Assembly: GCA_019096065.1 (NCBI GenBank)
Contig: JAGUCH010000004.1
Coordinates: 1,178,001 to 1,242,000 of the forward strand
Direction: 5' to 3'
DNA length: 64,000 nucleotides
DNA from: Paracyclopina nana
Taxonomy: Eukaryota > Arthropoda > Copepoda > Cyclopoida > Cyclopettidae
Of this stretch, positions 23,201-35,800 are shown piece after piece. The translations under genes were made by a program, and so were the position numbers. Numbering within the stretch: the first letter of the stretch is position 1; each line of letters starts with the position of its first letter. Below the pieces are notes generated by a model that searched no databases, was not told the origin of the DNA, and saw only the letters and a program-made list of their open reading frames with translations.

Positions 23201-26200
23201 TGATCCATCATTGGTGGTGTCGACCCCACGAAATCTTCACGTTCCTACTAAATACAGAATGCGGCTCCGAAATTGTATCCGCACTACAGCCGATTCGATT
23301 CGACCCATTTGTTAACTTCTTCAGAGCAGCCCGCGCTGCATGCAGTTTCAGTCCCGCACTCTGTACATTCACTACATATGTACAGAGTGCGGCTCCGAAA
23401 TTGCAACCGCACTACAGCCGATCCAGCAGCCCATTTGTTAACTTCTTCAGAGCAGCCTGCGCTGCGTGCAGTTTCAGTTCCGCATTCTGTACATTCACTA
23501 CATTTGTACAGAGTGCGGCTCCGAAATTGCAACCGCACTACAGCCGATTCCGCGGCCCATTTGTTTACTTCTTCAGAGCTGCCCGCGCCGCGTACTGCAT
23601 TTTCTGTGTCGCATCCTGTATTATTGACCCTTTACAATTACGTAATGTCAGCCCTCGTTCCGGAAACGGAGGGTCATGCTGCATGCCTTTTTTGATACAC
23701 ATCCATAGAAGAAGGATATGCATACAGACAAAATTCATCTTCTCTCTTACATAGAACTACGAGCTAGTAACAGCAGCAACTTTCTCTCTTTTTCCTTTTT
23801 GTTGTCACCTTTTATGGACAAAAGAAACTTATTTTGCTTTCTGCCACAGCACAAAAGCTTCTTCTTCGTCCTCGTCAGAGTCATCGTCGGAAGTTTCGAT
23901 TTACATGGTGGGGATAAATGAGATATCATCTTCATCACTCTATGGAGTGTGAGAAAGCAAAGGGAAGTGTGCATCGTTTTTACATGTTCAATATGCACGC
24001 GAGATCTTAATGACAGCCCTGGATACGCGTCCATCATTCAGTCCAGCATTTCGGACATATCTCCGGAAAGGCAAGGACTAATTTGGTTGCTGCAATTGCA
24101 AGCCATTGTGTAAGGGGATCTCCTTTTGGGCCAGCTGCTGCTGGAATTGTTATGGCTGCTGGATGCCACGACGTCCAGTGTGGCACAGTGCAGTGGAAGA
24201 AAAGGGAGAAAGCAAGTTGCATTAAGTCTATCGTATCGGGGCTCGCATCTGCTCCCTCTCAATTATTGGCTCGACTACGAAGCCTTAGCGCTATTAGCAA
24301 TGCGCGAAAATAATGGCCATTTGTCATAGCACTACTCCTTTCTTTGCAATGAGTGTGGCACTGGAAAAAGGAGAGCCTGGCTGATGACATCTGGCCAAAG
24401 AAACAGAGAGGAGAAGGCTTCTTCTTTTGAGCCTTGTTGACAGTTCACCCACTGAAGAGTCATCTTGATTAGATTGCTTTCCAATTCCGCTACTACTTTA
24501 GGCCGTTCTCATACTGCCGAAACAAGTAAGGTAAAAGTACGCTCAACATTTTTAAAAGCAAAGCAGCTGCATCTTTTATGAAGGACTGGTTTAATGCGAA
24601 TTGGCTCATTTAAAAGGCAACTGCTTTGCTTTTAATCTTGAGCGTTTGCTTGGCTTAGCTTTTCCGGTATCATGAGAACGGCCTAAATTTATCCAGTCAA
24701 AAACTACAATGACATGGTTCCCTTCAAAGTGCTCAAAATTCCCCCGCTCAGGTTGTATAGGCTATCATCTGAAGAAATCCGCTAGATGGAGCTGCGGTTT
24801 GTTTACATCTGTGACACCGAGCGATTTCCGCCATTCGCTTGTCAAAAATGCCAAAATGCAATAGTACCCAAAGTGTCCACATCTGGTATTTTCTTCCGGC
24901 TAGCCAGGTGGCGCCATGTGAAGAGGCGGCCAAAATGTGAACTACGCCTCTTGATTCCTTTGCGTTACTCAATTCCGCCGCAGTACAGTGTAGCATTGAC
25001 CCCCCACATCCTAATAGAAACGCCAGCTTTGCTGGCTGCTGTGATTAAGCTCCCCAGGCAATTGAGAAGGAGCCAATTCCCCCTTCTCCACGCGGGTGGG
25101 TGTCCAAGTGTGAAATGAGGTTAAAACACAACAATAGAAGCCGAATAAGTGTAAGCTACGAACCACCGGCCACTTCTGCAGTTGATGTCAACATCCTCAA
25201 GCCTTGAAAAGCACCACTTGTTGTCTGTCTAGCACAGGATGATTTCCAACACCACTCTATTTGCATATGCTCAGAGAGGTCACACCACCCCAACTATAGC
25301 ATGTGTATTGTAGTGCGAGGAAAAAGCAACTGATCTGTACTATTTGGTATACATAGTAGAGCAGCTAGCGCTCGTACGCAGGCGACGACGTTCTATATAC
25401 GCCAACGTCTCTCTCTCTCTCTCTTCCCATGTGATCTCCGCCATTGGCACACCACTAGCCAAAACGAAAGCGAGCTGAAGAGGCCAGAAAAGGAGGAGGA
25501 CATTCTCTTTGAGGCTTTGGGCGCGCGCGCGCGCGGCCCCCTCACAATTCTCTCTCTCTCCTTCTTTTGGCATGCGATGCCAGCAGCCTGAGCCACGCCA
25601 GTAAAAAGGGGACCCATCTCGGAGGCCGAGCAGCCTCTTTCTCCAGAGATTTAGCATATGCATGATTAAAGGCCGCCAACCTCGTGGCGGCGGTGTCAAG
25701 CCCATCATTAGGAAAATGGGTGACACTCACATCATCATCGAGTAGTGGCCAAAGAGCATATATGTATTATTATGTATTGCAGGCTTTCCCTTTTTTTTCA
25801 CCATAAAAAAGCTGCTGTATTCGTGTTTTGTAAACACTAGTACAGCTGGGCGTGTGCTGCGAGCAGCAGTTATTTATCACGCGCGTAGAAACCGCAAAAA
25901 GCAACCTGTAGCTGTATCGCTGTATCGGATACAGTACAGATGTATTCGGGGGGGAAAATACCTCTTCGAGGATGTCGAGGTGGCGAAGACGCCCCAAGGA
26001 GGTGACAGGTGCGAGGAGGCTGTCCTCGTCGGGCTTGGAGGCCGCCGCAGAGGCCGGGACAGCGACCACGTTGAAGGGCGTGCATAAGTGAGGGTCGAGG
26101 TCGTTTTCGAGGTCGATGCTCGCAGCATTATTGCGAGCATCGTAGTGCGTGCTAGAGTGATGGTGGTGCACCTGGTCTCCGTAGTAGTCGTCCTCGAAGT

Positions 26201-29200
26201 CGTCCTCCGAGGTCAGGGCATCGTGTCCGCGGCCTCCACCAACGATGGTGTCCGGATCCACGCCCAGTTTCCTCAGAGCGCCCTCCAGTTTGTCGTATTC
26301 GTCACGCAGCTTCCTGAAATGGATGATCACGTATCAATAAATCGATCAAACTGCCCTTATAGGATCACTTTTTGGATATTTTAGCCTCCAGCAGCCAAAC
26401 TTATCTAGATACTGTCTCAAAATACAGCTACAGCTGTTGCCGAAATACAAATGTACCATAAATTATGTGCGTGCTTAGCTAAATTTTTAGCTAGATACAT
26501 TTTGGCGTTTTTTGACAAGTTAAAAAGTAGATATTAACCAAAGAGTAATTCTATGACTCTAGGAAAATAGCTATCTGTATCGGCTCGAGTGGACTCATGC
26601 AGAAAAACCAGATGTGGATTTCACAGATATTAATGCTTTTTGGCTTTTTTTACGCATGCTGATGGCTGAATAGTTCCTAAACAACCCCCTACTAAAAAAT
26701 TAAGAATCTGAGATTTACTGGGACAATCTGCATAAAGTGCTACCAGAAGAGGCAAATCTAATGATGAATTCGATGAATTCGTCCACCCCAATATTCCTAT
26801 GTTTTCTCAAAGCTATTTCACAGGGGTTTTTAGCAGTGCAAATGGGTAAACCAATTTCTGGCGCCCTTCGCTACATAAGAATTTGAAAAACTTCTACCTC
26901 CACAACCGTAACCGCTCCTTTTTAAGGGAAAACACGCTTCTATCACCCACCTTCAAATCAGTAAACGACGAAAAAATAATTTCAATGACAGAGTCAAAGA
27001 GGTTTCCAATAATGAATGTGGTTATGATATGCCACCATACTGTGCACGCCATCTAGCGGATTAGCCGTTTGTTTTGATCCTAATAACGCACACCGAATAA
27101 CAACAGCAAACCTATTGAGATTTGTGCCCAAGAAAAATCAAGAGTCGCATGATTGTATATCGAGCCCATGGCCATTCGCATTCTCTATGACAATTCTTGA
27201 TGGAAGTATGCAGGTTGATTCACCAAGCTTATTTATGTTCGTTCGTCATCTTTGCGATGGCGCTTAAGCTGCTCACCTCAATGAAAGAGCGGGAAATTCA
27301 AATTCAGATGATTTTAGTGCTCCAATAGAAGGATCCTAATTAAACAGCTTTGCCAGATTTGGAAATTTTGCTTGCTTCAAAAATTGCCAAAATAAGGCGT
27401 TTTCTATCATCTGACGGCTTTTTTATGAAAGTCATAGAACTCTACTTTTTTCGTCAGAAGCCCTTCCATAGCTTCAGATGAAGTACAGCTAGCAGCAGTG
27501 ATACGAGCTCACTTAACACTATTCACATAAGTATCACAACAATAACATTGATGTAGGGCGATCCCAGCGGTCTTTTAGTGCAACATCTGGGATTTTCAGC
27601 CGACACTGCTCGAAAAATCAAAACAGAGTTGCCGCGCGTTTTTGCCGCTCGAGTAGTAGTTTGAAATATAGACCCAAGCTTATTGGTAAAAACAAACTTA
27701 AAAGGATTTCTTTATGTAGCATAAATCAAATTGTTTAAACCCACAATAACCATTAGATCCTTTGTATCAAGATGTCCTGATTCTAAGCGTAAGTAAAATA
27801 AAAGTAACTAAATATAATAATTCTTAGCCCTAAGAAAAGTAGCTCAACTCATATAAACAAAACTTGATATTCAAAACTCAACTCCCAAGTGTATATTCAA
27901 AAGTGTCGGTAGATGGCGCGTCTTTGTTATGATACTGTTGTCTATAGATCATCTTGTTAATTACTTTTTACTCAAGAATGTACTAGCCAAGAGCAGCTTG
28001 AAAGGCGCCATCTCGTGTCAAGTTCGGTCTAAAGTCAGCTCTTTGCCTTATTGTGACTACTTTGTGCAATCCAAAGGCTCTTCTTCCACACTTCACGCCG
28101 CTGCTGCTGCTGCTACAACACTATAGCAGTGTCTATTCAAACACTCTAGATTATGTACATACTATAACTGTATAAACACATGTCTCAAGAAAGCCCAATA
28201 TTAGTCTGTGCCATAGCTACACATATATGCTCTCACATGATGTTGTGGATTCCTTCGCGCAGCTCCGGGTCCATATCTTCATCGCTGGAGCCACAAGGTG
28301 CCATTCCCCCTGATGCTGTGGTGGCATTTGAGGATCTGAAAGAGGAGAAAGAAAATCTTCACTTTCTTCTTCTTCTTTGGCAATTCTCAATACATCGACC
28401 AAACGTTTTGCAGATTCTGCACTTTTCACTCTCTCTCTCTTTTCTAGCTGCTCCTTCGGAGAATTACAATTGCAGTCAGCTTGACAATATACTTATAGCC
28501 AAGTCACGCGAGAGGGAATTTCGCCAAAGCAAAATCGATACGTATACTGAACTGCTGCCATAATATCATCAATCCTTTCGGAGGTGAAAGCAGCTTTTTC
28601 TTCGCGCGGTGTCACACCATAATCAGAATGCTACTATTCTCGCGCTAATGATGCTAATTTGTAGACAATCGGCTTAGCAAGCTTTTCTTCTTCATCTGTG
28701 GCCTTCTTTTCCCTGGATACACACTCGAATACAGATAATGGCTAGATACATTCAGCAATGATTGAATCACACTTTGGCGCTCAAAGCCGAAGTAGTGAGA
28801 ATAAACAGATACACGCTAATTGTTGCTGTATTTCGCTGTATTGGACACCCGCGGAAAAAAGGTCAGCGGAATTTTTTAGGTCACTACATACTGAAGAACG
28901 CGAGCGCTTATAGTAGGATAGAGGAAAAAAGAAGGAAACAACGTATCTTGGGGCTGACATTTAGTCGTGAAGAAGCCATCATTTATTTATGGCCAGGATT
29001 GACACATGCCCCGAGGCCAAAGAGGCCAAAGAGGCTGAAAAGGATGTCCTCTTCCCAATCAATGGCGGCGCCGAGGCCACGAGAAATTTATGGCCCCTTT
29101 CGAGAGCCAAAGTCTGGCGTTTTCTCATAAATCCATTGTAGTATATAAATAGAGCAGCGAAGGCTTAAGGCCACGCCTCTGTCTTACTGCCTTCTTGTGA

Positions 29201-32047
29201 GTTATTCATATATTGGCAGCTGTATGGAGAAACGAAAGTGTGACTAATCAACGTTGACCCCTGAGCAGAAAATGATATTATACTGCTGTAAAGGCTGGCT
29301 GGAAAATGGTAATAACAATATTCCCCTGCTGGCCTTTGCTGCCAGTGTATTATTCTATTTATTGAACATTTATGGCCAACAGCACGCGAACTATAATAGA
29401 ATATAAACAATTCCCACCATCGCACCTCCGCGCTCGTTTTTTACCTATATATACATATCCGGAAAGCGAGATCGAGGTCGGTTTCTTGGTATATATGCTG
29501 TTTGCTCTTTCCCATCACGGAGGATCTCCCCTCCCCTTTGTGCCATAATATTGTGGCCTTTGATGATGAATAACCTGTTGTCGCTGTAGCTTTCACAATA
29601 GCTTGATCGTTGTTGCCATGCATAACCCCTTCTAAGTGTACTATGTTGTAGTGTTTTTCTATTTGGAAAGCCTCCCGCTATGCGACTGCTTTTGTCGCTC
29701 CAATCTCATTTACCACGATCCTTTTTAGCGACATGTCAAAGGAAAGCCAGCTACTACTAACTTGTGATAATTAATTTGTGAAATTCTTAAAAGCCAGGAT
29801 TGTTCTGCTCGCGTTCGTGCTCCGAAGTGGCCGACAAATGCCAGCTGCTGAAAGCTATTCTCATTTCAACTCCGAGATGTATCCTTGAACTTGGAAAGAG
29901 AATATTTTAACTTTTTCTCACATACTGCTAAAAATAAGGATAGTTTCTGTTTGTTTCCTCCTTTTCCTATTTCTTCGCGCCCGGCCCAAAATAAATCAGA
30001 TCGGTACGTTGGCTGCAGTGCAGTGGTGCTAAGTTATTGGCATTGGGTGTCATGATGCATCAGCGTGGCTGCGTGTAGCCGTCAAAGATTGGAAATTACG
30101 ATGAGGCCCGACCTCGATCGCTGACTCCAATAACGGCCTTGAATGACAATCTGGCTTCCGTCCTTGTTGGCCTTCGATTTGTTTTCCATCTTCTCATATC
30201 CTTGCAGTCGTCAGCCTGGCGAGGACTTGACATTTGCTGCCCTCAAAAGTTCCATTTGTTCTTCACTCTCTTTTGTAGAAAGTATATGGCTCCTCATCAA
30301 TCATAGCATATCCTTGGCTTGACTTGAACATAAGGAAGTCCCAATCAATTGAGGTTGAGTGAGTGAGCAGTTCGCAGTTCAAGTTGCGCCTCGTGCTCAC
30401 TCTGCTAGAAAATTAAAAAAGCTGCTTCCATGCTAATACAACGTTGTGTATGTGGGCCGTATCTCAATTCTTGCTGGATACAAAACCAGCAGTATTTTGC
30501 AGCCCAACGTGAAGAAAAATGGACTTATTTCAGCCCGAAATCCTCATTGCGAAGTGCCTTTGTCATGCATTGCAGATATGCCCACGTGCGGTTATTCAGC
30601 TGATTGTTTGTTTACTTTTCGCGTTATTTTGGAGCATCGAAAATCGGCCCGGGCTGCGTATTTGTTTATGCCCTAAAATTATCGACCAGATGCGCTCTCT
30701 GAATGAGATTATCGGGGCTAAGCATATTGCTCTTAGATGGATGGAGCAAGCGAAATGTCTGCTTGGATTACTGTAATTTGATCACCAGAAAGCCAATTTA
30801 TAGCTGGCTGTAACAGCAACTATGCATAATACAGCCTTAATTCTCGCGACGAGGTTTGGCGAGAAAATGCATGATTTTTCCGATGTTGCCCTCCTGCCCA
30901 AAAAAATTAAATATTAAAGCTTTTATGTCACTTGACGGAATCTCAATGCTCCTGATGATGGAGCAAGAAATATATCCATGTTTGTGACTGCCAAAGAGGC
31001 TCCAAGGTCACAAACGGTGACCATGATGGCGTTTGCTGGCAAGGCCAGAATCACAGCTTCTTGACTTTTGCCAACTCTGCACTACAGTGCTGAAAAATTC
31101 AGGGCTGAAAGCAATCCGTCAGGGCTCACTGTTGTGGCCAGATCAATGAAATATTCATGAGGCCAGCAGGAGAAAAGACAAAAGGCCCGCTGCTCAAACT
31201 TGTACTATATGCTATGAGAGCCTACCACTACTACTACTACATGTGGGTGAATTTTTAAGCACTTGGCATCAGCCCATGCATAGAGTCAGAAGGGTGCCAA
31301 TTGCCTATTACCAGTTTCTGCGCGTTCATGGCTGTATAGCACAGCTCCTGGCTGATCATTATGATCTTCCCTGCCTTTTGTAAGTGCATGCCAGCTATAG
31401 GGAATGCACAAAGGGACCTTCTGGCTCATTTGTTCCATACACTCCTCTCTGGTCTTCTTCTTCTTCTTCCACCAACACTGACAACGACAGGCAGAGCTGC
31501 TTAAAATCAATATCCTTCTTGACCCTTCAAACTTCTCTCTTTCCTCCTCAGCTCCAAGCAAAACTTTTGCTAGATATACATCCGCGGCTAAAGCCAACAA
31601 AGCCCCCAAATATGGAGAGCATAATACCAGCCATAATTAGCCCAGTGATGTATCCAGGAAAATACTATATACTGATACACATCTGTAAAAATAGTTGCTG
31701 ATTCGCGGCTTGCGATCGAGAGATTCTTTTCCCGTGTTCTTCGCGTTTCCGGACGGTGCTTTCTAATTGCGCGAGACACCGATCGCTATCTGTCAGCCCG
31801 TATAACAACAGTAAGCAGCTTCGTTTCGTGCCGGCTAATAATTATCCATCTTAAAATATCTCGCATCTTACCGTAGTCGCCTTTTCTCGTCAGCATTGGC
31901 CGGCGATGCTCTTCGCCATGCACCGCTACTGCTACTCGCTGCCAAGCCTGTTGTCCTTGAGATCCGTTTGGCCTTTTTGGAGCCCAAGCTGGAATCATCC
32001 TCATTGTTGGACGAGGCCGAAGAAGGCGGCTGCTGCTGTCGATTCAT
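17272..32047 (-). CDS. Large uncharacterised protein with tandem RRM/Gag-like region (6 exons, 1169 aa)
   Basis: Exons: 31872-32047, 28237-28335, 25962-26313, 20939-21352, 20072-20386 and 17272-19425; phases 2, 2, 0, 0, 0 all agree. I do not recognise the gene. Residues 1-90 are Ser/Gln-rich with a basic KKAKRISRTT; 92-120 form a probable coiled helix (KLRDEYDKLEGALRKLGVDPD); 120-450 are acidic or Ser/Pro-rich. Residues about 589-745 hold two alpha/beta halves: PEIIDELEKQFDDK...YGFYVRGVPVKVV, then SVVICLTGVPHYITDSTITMLV...GERYVRLKPRAHTQVPDFVTVGG. The second half closely resembles the RRM-like part of Gag/ORF1 proteins and ZCCHC proteins, but no zinc knuckle follows. The rest is Ser/Asn/Gly-rich, then Lys/Ser-rich (SKSAKSKKKK), ending in a Trp/Cys tail, WCGCWGNGCL. 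The start ATG at 32047 opens the first exon; a 5'UTR exon upstream is possible. Introns total about 11 kb and host several repeats. Confidence 0.8.
19590..19692 (+). repeat. Dispersed module, copy 1
   Basis: Intronic. Ordered blocks: TTTCCGCCGTTTGCCTG, AAAATGCCAAAA, ATCCACGTCTGGTGTTT, GTGGCGCCATCTTA. These are the four blocks shared by all copies of the module. Confidence 0.8.
21424..21530 (-). repeat. Dispersed module, copy 2 (reverse orientation)
   Basis: In intron 3 of the 1169-aa gene. Read on the minus strand: TCCGCCAGATGGAGC at one end, CCAAAAATGCCAAAA, and AAATCCACTTCTGGTATTTT at the other. It carries the left inverted-end motif seen in copies 3 and 5. Confidence 0.75.
23253..23620. 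mobile_element. Three tandem copies of a 111-114 bp MITE-like element
   Basis: Copies at 23253-23365, 23381-23491 and 23507-23620. Each begins TACAGA(A/G)TGCGGCTCCGAAA and ends as its imperfect inverse (TTTCAGT(C/T)CCGCA(C/T)TCTGTA in copies 1-2; CGCATCCTGTA in copy 3). The two spacers are nearly identical 15-mers, CATTCACTACATATG and CATTCACTACATTTG. The interior has ACTACAGCCGATTC and CCCATTTGTTAACTTCTTCAGAGC. The same family is found at 42834-43058 and 50009-50075. It lies in intron 3 of the 1169-aa gene. Confidence 0.85.
24497..24687. mobile_element. 191-bp MITE with about 70-bp terminal inverted repeats
   Basis: Left end TTTAGGCCGTTCTCATACTG; right end, inverted, TTTAGGCCGTTCTCATGATA. 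The arms continue with CGCTCAACATT..TAAAAGCAAAGCAGCTGC against CGCTCAAGATTAAAAGCAAAGCAGTTGC. The middle is only about 40 bp. It is non-coding, so mobilisation in trans is presumed. TTTA occurs at both edges and may be part of the target duplication. Confidence 0.85.
24774..24920 (+). repeat. Dispersed module, copy 3, with both inverted ends
   Basis: Starts AAATCCGCTAGATGGAGC and contains TTTCCGCCATTCGCTTGTC, AAAAATGCCAAAATG, TCCACATCTGGTATTTTC. It ends AGGTGGCGCCATGTG. About 90 bp downstream of the 191-bp MITE. Confidence 0.8.
25405..25565. repeat. Simple repeats (TC)n and (GC)n
   Basis: CTCTCTCTCTCTCTC near 25411, GCGCGCGCGCGCGC near 25529 and a second TCTCTC run near 25550. Intronic microsatellites. 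Confidence 0.85.
26605..26655 (-). repeat. Dispersed module, partial copy
   Basis: On the minus strand: AAAAAGCATTAATA then GAAATCCACATCTGGTTTTT, matching the central and C blocks. The ends are missing. Confidence 0.5.
28336..31871 (-). other. Intron 1 of the 1169-aa gene
   Basis: 3.5 kb between the first and second coding exons. I see no exon-like frame with splice support, and nothing repetitive beyond short AT tracts and a (TTC)n at 31455. Confidence 0.6.
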
Positions 32048-32894
32048 GGCTGCAGATGCTTCACTGGGGCCATTGTTCCAATATGCACATCAGTGCATCA
32101 TCATGCCTTCCGGATCGCCGAGGAGTAATCAAGCAAGTTTGCATGATTGTCAGCTGTCGCGTGAGCTACTTCAAGTTGACAGCCTTTCTAAAGGGCTCTT
32201 CCGCCTTTTTTGCCATTGGGCTCGAATCCAATTTTAGCACTTTTGAAGATTTAAGCCACAACAATGCACGCAGCATATCATGTGTTGTGTGAAGAAGATC
32301 AGTAGGGCATGTGTGTGTGTAATAACGCAGCATGTACTGCAGTCCAAAGGCCACCACCAACTACTAGAGCTATGTTATGTATTGCTGCTGCCGTTGCCGT
32401 TACTGCTGCTGCTGCTGTTGAAGTAGCAGCGACGGCGGAAAGAAAGAGGAAGAAGAAAGGCAACGACGCGGCGGCGGCGGCGCGACGAGTGTACGACGGA
32501 GTCCATACAAGTCGCGAGCTGAATACATTAAATGCACGTACCACTACTACATAAATACACACATGTTTCAACGAGTATGTATTCATGGCAAAATCAAGCC
32601 CTGATTTAGGCAGTGTATTCTCCTGTACTTGGTGCCCTCAAAGCACTTGGTTCTTGCCTGCAAAAGGGTTAGAAAGCAGCTAGCTCTATTTTACAGCATA
32701 AGATGGCTCTCATCTTCTGATGTGGGGGGAGAAAGCTCACTTCTTGTTGTTGTTGCAGCAGTGAAACTTTCTTCCGCTCATCCTAGTCCGGATACAGCGG
32801 GAAAGAGGGCGCCACCTGGCGGCGCAAGAAATAACACACCATAAATACATATATACTCTTCAACGCTAAGCTCTGGGCTTAAGATAGATGACCC
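32048..32894. other. Intergenic, tandemly oriented minus-strand genes
   Basis: About 850 bp between the start of the 1169-aa gene and the stop of the Methuselah-like gene. It contains CTG/GCC-rich low complexity at 32380-32490, a TGTGTGTGTG run at 32311 and a CTCF-like palindromic word, GGCGCCACCTGGCGGCGC, at 32808. Confidence 0.6.
32808..32825. promoter_or_regulatory. CTCF-like motif
   Basis: GCGCCACCTGGCGGC on the plus strand, reverse complement of the CTCF-type consensus CC(A/G)CYAGRKGGCGC. It lies downstream of the Methuselah-like gene. A second copy, GCGCCACCTGGCGG, is at 35449 inside that gene's intron. Protein binding is inferred. Confidence 0.5.
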
Positions 32895-35800
32895 TTAATA
32901 ATAAATTGCCTCTATTTCTCGTAATTGCTGTAGCACGCCGAGGAATACAATTTTGGATACAGTGCCGTAATATGTAGCCGGTGCGGAAGGAGCAGCAGCG
33001 CTCGGCAAAAGCAACTTTTGCGTGGATTCGTCTATGCTTTCGGCGGTGTGGTGGAGACCATCAGGTAGGCAAAATACCGCAGCCATAAACCGTCTTCCCT
33101 CGGCCACGCTGACCATATCCAGGCAAAAGTCATCAATTGGCTCCTGGTGCAGTTTTGTGTGAGGACCGAGGACGCGGGTAAATGCCAGCGATCCGTGGCG
33201 GTCAACTTGAAATGCCTCAAGGTCGAATAAAAGCCGCCCTTTAGGACCACACGGCTCCTTAGACTCCAGCTTTGAATGGCGGCCTTTGTCGTAGCGCAGC
33301 AACTCCGAGGGAAACCGAATTAGGTTGGCCAGGGGCAGCCTGCGGCCTTGCACGGGCACACCCCAATCAGAGCTGCTCGGCAGCGGCTGGCAACCTGCGA
33401 AAATAAACAGTTTTTGTGGTTGAATACTCTGGTGCAGCAGTATCGATCATCTTCAAAAGGCTCACATTCGATTTGGGGCCGGAAATCTACAATAGAGGGC
33501 GCCATGTGACTTTCCTGATGATTTCTGAACACTCTAAGGAGTTTCTTACAATTATCAACGTAAGGAAAAGATGTTAATGATGTATTAAAAACATGTGTGA
33601 AAGTAATTCGCGTGAGGGAGCATGCTTTTGCGCCATTTAAGCTTCAAAAATGCCAAAATGGAGGCATGGTTGAAACATCCACTTCTGGTATTATGCTCCC
33701 TCTCTACGGTGGCGCCATCCAAAGTGGTAGCGAGAAACGTCTGAACTAAGGCCTGGTTCACCTGTGGTATTGTGATATTATTAGGTGGTCCCAAACAGAT
33801 TTTTTCAGTATTTCTCTCCGATATTTTGCCCAATAATAGTATGCAGGCGAACCAGTCCTAAATCTCAAGCTGAAAATAAATATCTCTTTAATTTTCCCCT
33901 TATTTTGCAATCTCAGTTGTACTTTGCGCTTTAATTTTTGTGTAGCATTTTGGTGTCCATGTCCGGTTCGTGTATATATGTGTATTTATTGCTCCTTGGA
34001 GGAACTTTTAATTGAGTTTACCACCACTTGCTGTAGCTGCCCTTGATCTCTTTATATTGGCAGAGCCACACCCTCCACGAATGATACACTATGTTACATA
34101 GCAGTAACAAACTTTAACGAGGCTAGCTTAATTTATTTCGTAGCTGGTACGAAAAGAAACCCTTACTTTTATTCAGCCCTAGCCAAATGGAATTAACTTG
34201 CCTACATGCACTACGAATCTAGTCTTTTGTACTACATGTATATCATGTTGGCCGTAATGAAGCCAGAAATGTAAGGGTCCCTGCAACTGTATGTAGTATC
34301 ATCAAAAGTGAACTCTTTCCTCACTGCAAGGGGAAACAAGTTTCCTTCCAACTTTTAACTTCATCAATTGGGCATCCCCTTTTCGCAACTTTTTCCAACG
34401 CAACAATTAGAGAGCTTTTTCCCTGCAAACTCGGCTTTCTAAATTCCTTTTTCCCATGTAAAAACCTCCCTTTTAAATTTTTTTCTGCTGCCTCCCCGAG
34501 TTCAATTTGATTGCTGAAAATGTGTCCAATTTGAGACGTGGAGTATGAAAAATTGAGTGCTTTCTGATTGAATTTTGCTAACAAATCCTGCCTGACACTT
34601 GTGAAGCATGCAGCAAGCTGAAAATTGACATGAATGCTTTGTTCAGCCATTTTTCCCATATTTTTGTGATAAGTTGCTTTCATTCTACTTGACTGTTGTT
34701 CTCCTGCTGCATGCTCAAGCAATCTTGGGCTAAAAACCATTTTTCTTGCAGGTAATGTTTGAGTTTCCGCCCAGATCATCAATACACTCTGAAAAGCAGC
34801 TCCATAGAAAAACCAGACTGCTTTTCAGCCTTTGTACTAGCTGTAGTTTTTAATTATATGGGAGCAGCAAGGCAAACTCAGTTTTTAGTGCAATTTATGG
34901 CAGACTGAGTGATTTATTGGCCACCTATTAATCCATTGTGTTCCCCCTTTTAATGCCTGAATAAGACGCTCCTCGCGGGTGTGAAAGGGATATGTAGCTT
35001 CTATGTAGCTGCCAATGGGCTGTCAGTTGGAGAAAGCAAGGTCGTTAGTCATTTCAATGCTACACAACTAGCAGTAGAAGTACTTATTTTTGCTTGGCAT
35101 CTGTTGATACTAAATCCAGTATATAGCATATATAAAGCCCGTTTCGTGAATGAAATATTAATGATGGTAGCAATATATGCGCTTGGCCTTTTTCCCAACA
35201 TCATGGCCAGATTCATAGGAAAAACAACAACATGCTTGATTCAAGTGTTTGCTGCATCAAAGCAGTAAACTAGAGAGGTTTTACCACAACAAAAAAGAGA
35301 AGAAGCCAGCACTAATTAAGGCTGTAACGAGATGTACTGCATCCAGTGAAAAAATGAAGGAGTGCTAGCTCCTTAAAATTTTTCCACCTGCCATCCAGCC
35401 CGTCGGCCGTGCAGCCAGCAGGCAGCAGCTGTTGATTGTTTTGACAGCGCGCCACCTGGCGGAAAATAATAATATTCTCTACTGAGAGGTATTGGCTTTA
35501 GAGGCCCACCTGAGTATATAGGGAACTGAAGCTGCTTTCCAAACGGGCAACACTTGTACACGGTGGCCTCGCTATCCAGCTCCACTGGAGGGCAGAGTAA
35601 AACGTTGTTGTTATTGGGGTCAATGCAAAAGGAAGATGGTATCTCATAATCAGATCCTGCATCTTTCCTGCTGTCATTACGACGCACGTAAAAAGCCTCG
35701 ACCACTGATCCGTGGATCTTTATTGCATATCGAGAAAGGCCCAGGAGAACGTCCTCATGCTGAAGAATGTCCTCGGTTTCCTTGCCATTCAAGCTTTCCA

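Noticed and set aside
23086-23754. 222-codon frame across the MITE triplet
   Set aside because: It repeats FVNFFRAA(R/C)AA..FSPALCTFTT because the DNA is a tandem element; no protein family, and it is intronic on the opposite strand.
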